NCBI RefSeq assembly: GCF_016648105.1
Contig: NZ_JACVVE010000040.1
Coordinates: 1-52,412 of the forward strand
DNA length: 52,412 nucleotides
Direction: 5' to 3'
Source of the DNA: Pseudomonas sp. S31
Lineage (GTDB): Bacteria; Pseudomonadota; Gammaproteobacteria; Pseudomonadales; Pseudomonadaceae
Positions 52,190 to 52,412 of the stretch are shown here, in pieces. A program made the position numbers and the translations under genes. The number at the start of each line of letters is the position of its first letter. Positions within the stretch are counted from its first letter, which is position 1. Below the pieces are notes generated by a model. The model worked only from the letters and a program-made list of their open reading frames with translations. It made no database searches and had not been told where the DNA came from.

Positions 52190-52412
52190 TCTAAGGTTCC
52201 ACGGTTTTAGTATTCTTGTTGAACGGGACTTCGAGAGTGTACACAAATAAACGGTTGTAATGTGTACCGTTTTTCGCTTTTTTCTGATCGATCGGTCAAG
52301 CTTTTTCTGTTGGCGGCGTCAGGCCATGCGCCGCGTCTGCTGCGCATATTGCAAGCGCAGCCGTCGTGGCAACAAGCTTAGTTCCGTTCGGAGGGGGTGC
52401 AAGGGGAGGGGG
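52190..52412. other. Upstream region of ccoN
   Basis: No gene is visible in these 223 bases to the window end. A canonical Anr box with 4-base spacing is not seen. The sequence CTGAT-CGATCG-GTCAA (52284-52299) is a one-mismatch form of the YTGAC-N6-GTCAR palindrome, and GTGTACAC occurs at 52237-52244. Neither can be assigned with confidence. Confidence 0.4.

Overview
The window reads as a chromosomal segment of a fluorescent pseudomonad of the Pseudomonas putida group. The grounds are the high GC content, the neighbourhoods smc-zipA-ligA, dnaX-ybaB/recR and ccoNOQP/ccoGHIS-hemN-anr-apt-recR, which are typical of Pseudomonas, and the many intergenic inverted repeats of the type 'GCGGGTTTACCCGC...GCTCCTACA' known as REP elements in P. 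putida. No tRNA, rRNA, CRISPR array or complete prophage is visible.

Region 1 (1-18325) is a purine-catabolism cluster. Two converging sets of genes take guanine and xanthine to urate (xdhA-xdhB-xdhC-guaD), and urate to ureidoglycolate-level products (puuD, uraH, uraD, puuE, allA). Associated uptake genes are a urate/xanthine NCS2 permease (uacT-type), an AzgA-type purine permease and two tandem Tsx-like outer-membrane channels. An aquaporin gene and two FCD-type GntR regulators are embedded. The allantoicase gene (alc), normally between uraD and allA in Pseudomonas, is absent here. Two palindromic operator candidates recur in the control regions: YTGAC-N6-GTCAR and TTGTRTACAA. The outermost tsx copy appears to be cut by the end of an insertion sequence at the window edge.

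Region 2 (18329-32361) is mostly housekeeping: smc, zipA, ligA, the 4.5S/SRP RNA (ffs), dnaX and ybaB. Between ligA and ffs lies a small, less GC-rich island of unknown genes: a 49-codon gene with a strong ribosome binding site, then a 228-aa membrane-anchored protein. Between ffs and dnaX sit a cytosolic-looking muramidase gene, abutted by a gene for a secreted protein, and a periplasmic solute-binding-protein homologue.

Region 3 (32379-38341) separates ybaB from recR, which are usually adjacent. It carries a proC paralogue divergent from a frameshifted MHS-type transporter gene, followed by an OprD-type porin and a dCache chemoreceptor with amino-acid-sensor-like residues. Four copies of a nonamer GGTGCAACC lie in the divergent control region. 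recR has its own consensus-like promoter at the far boundary.

Region 4 (38412-52189) is recR, apt, anr, hemN and the cbb3 oxidase assembly and structural genes (a TauE/SafE-like gene, ccoS, ccoI, ccoH, ccoG; ccoP, ccoQ, ccoO, ccoN). Anr/FNR-type boxes precede hemN and ccoG. A calcineurin-like phosphoesterase gene is interposed between ccoP and ccoG. Only one ccoNOQP copy falls in the window.

All reading was by eye from sequence; family names rest on recognised motifs and gene order, not on database searches.
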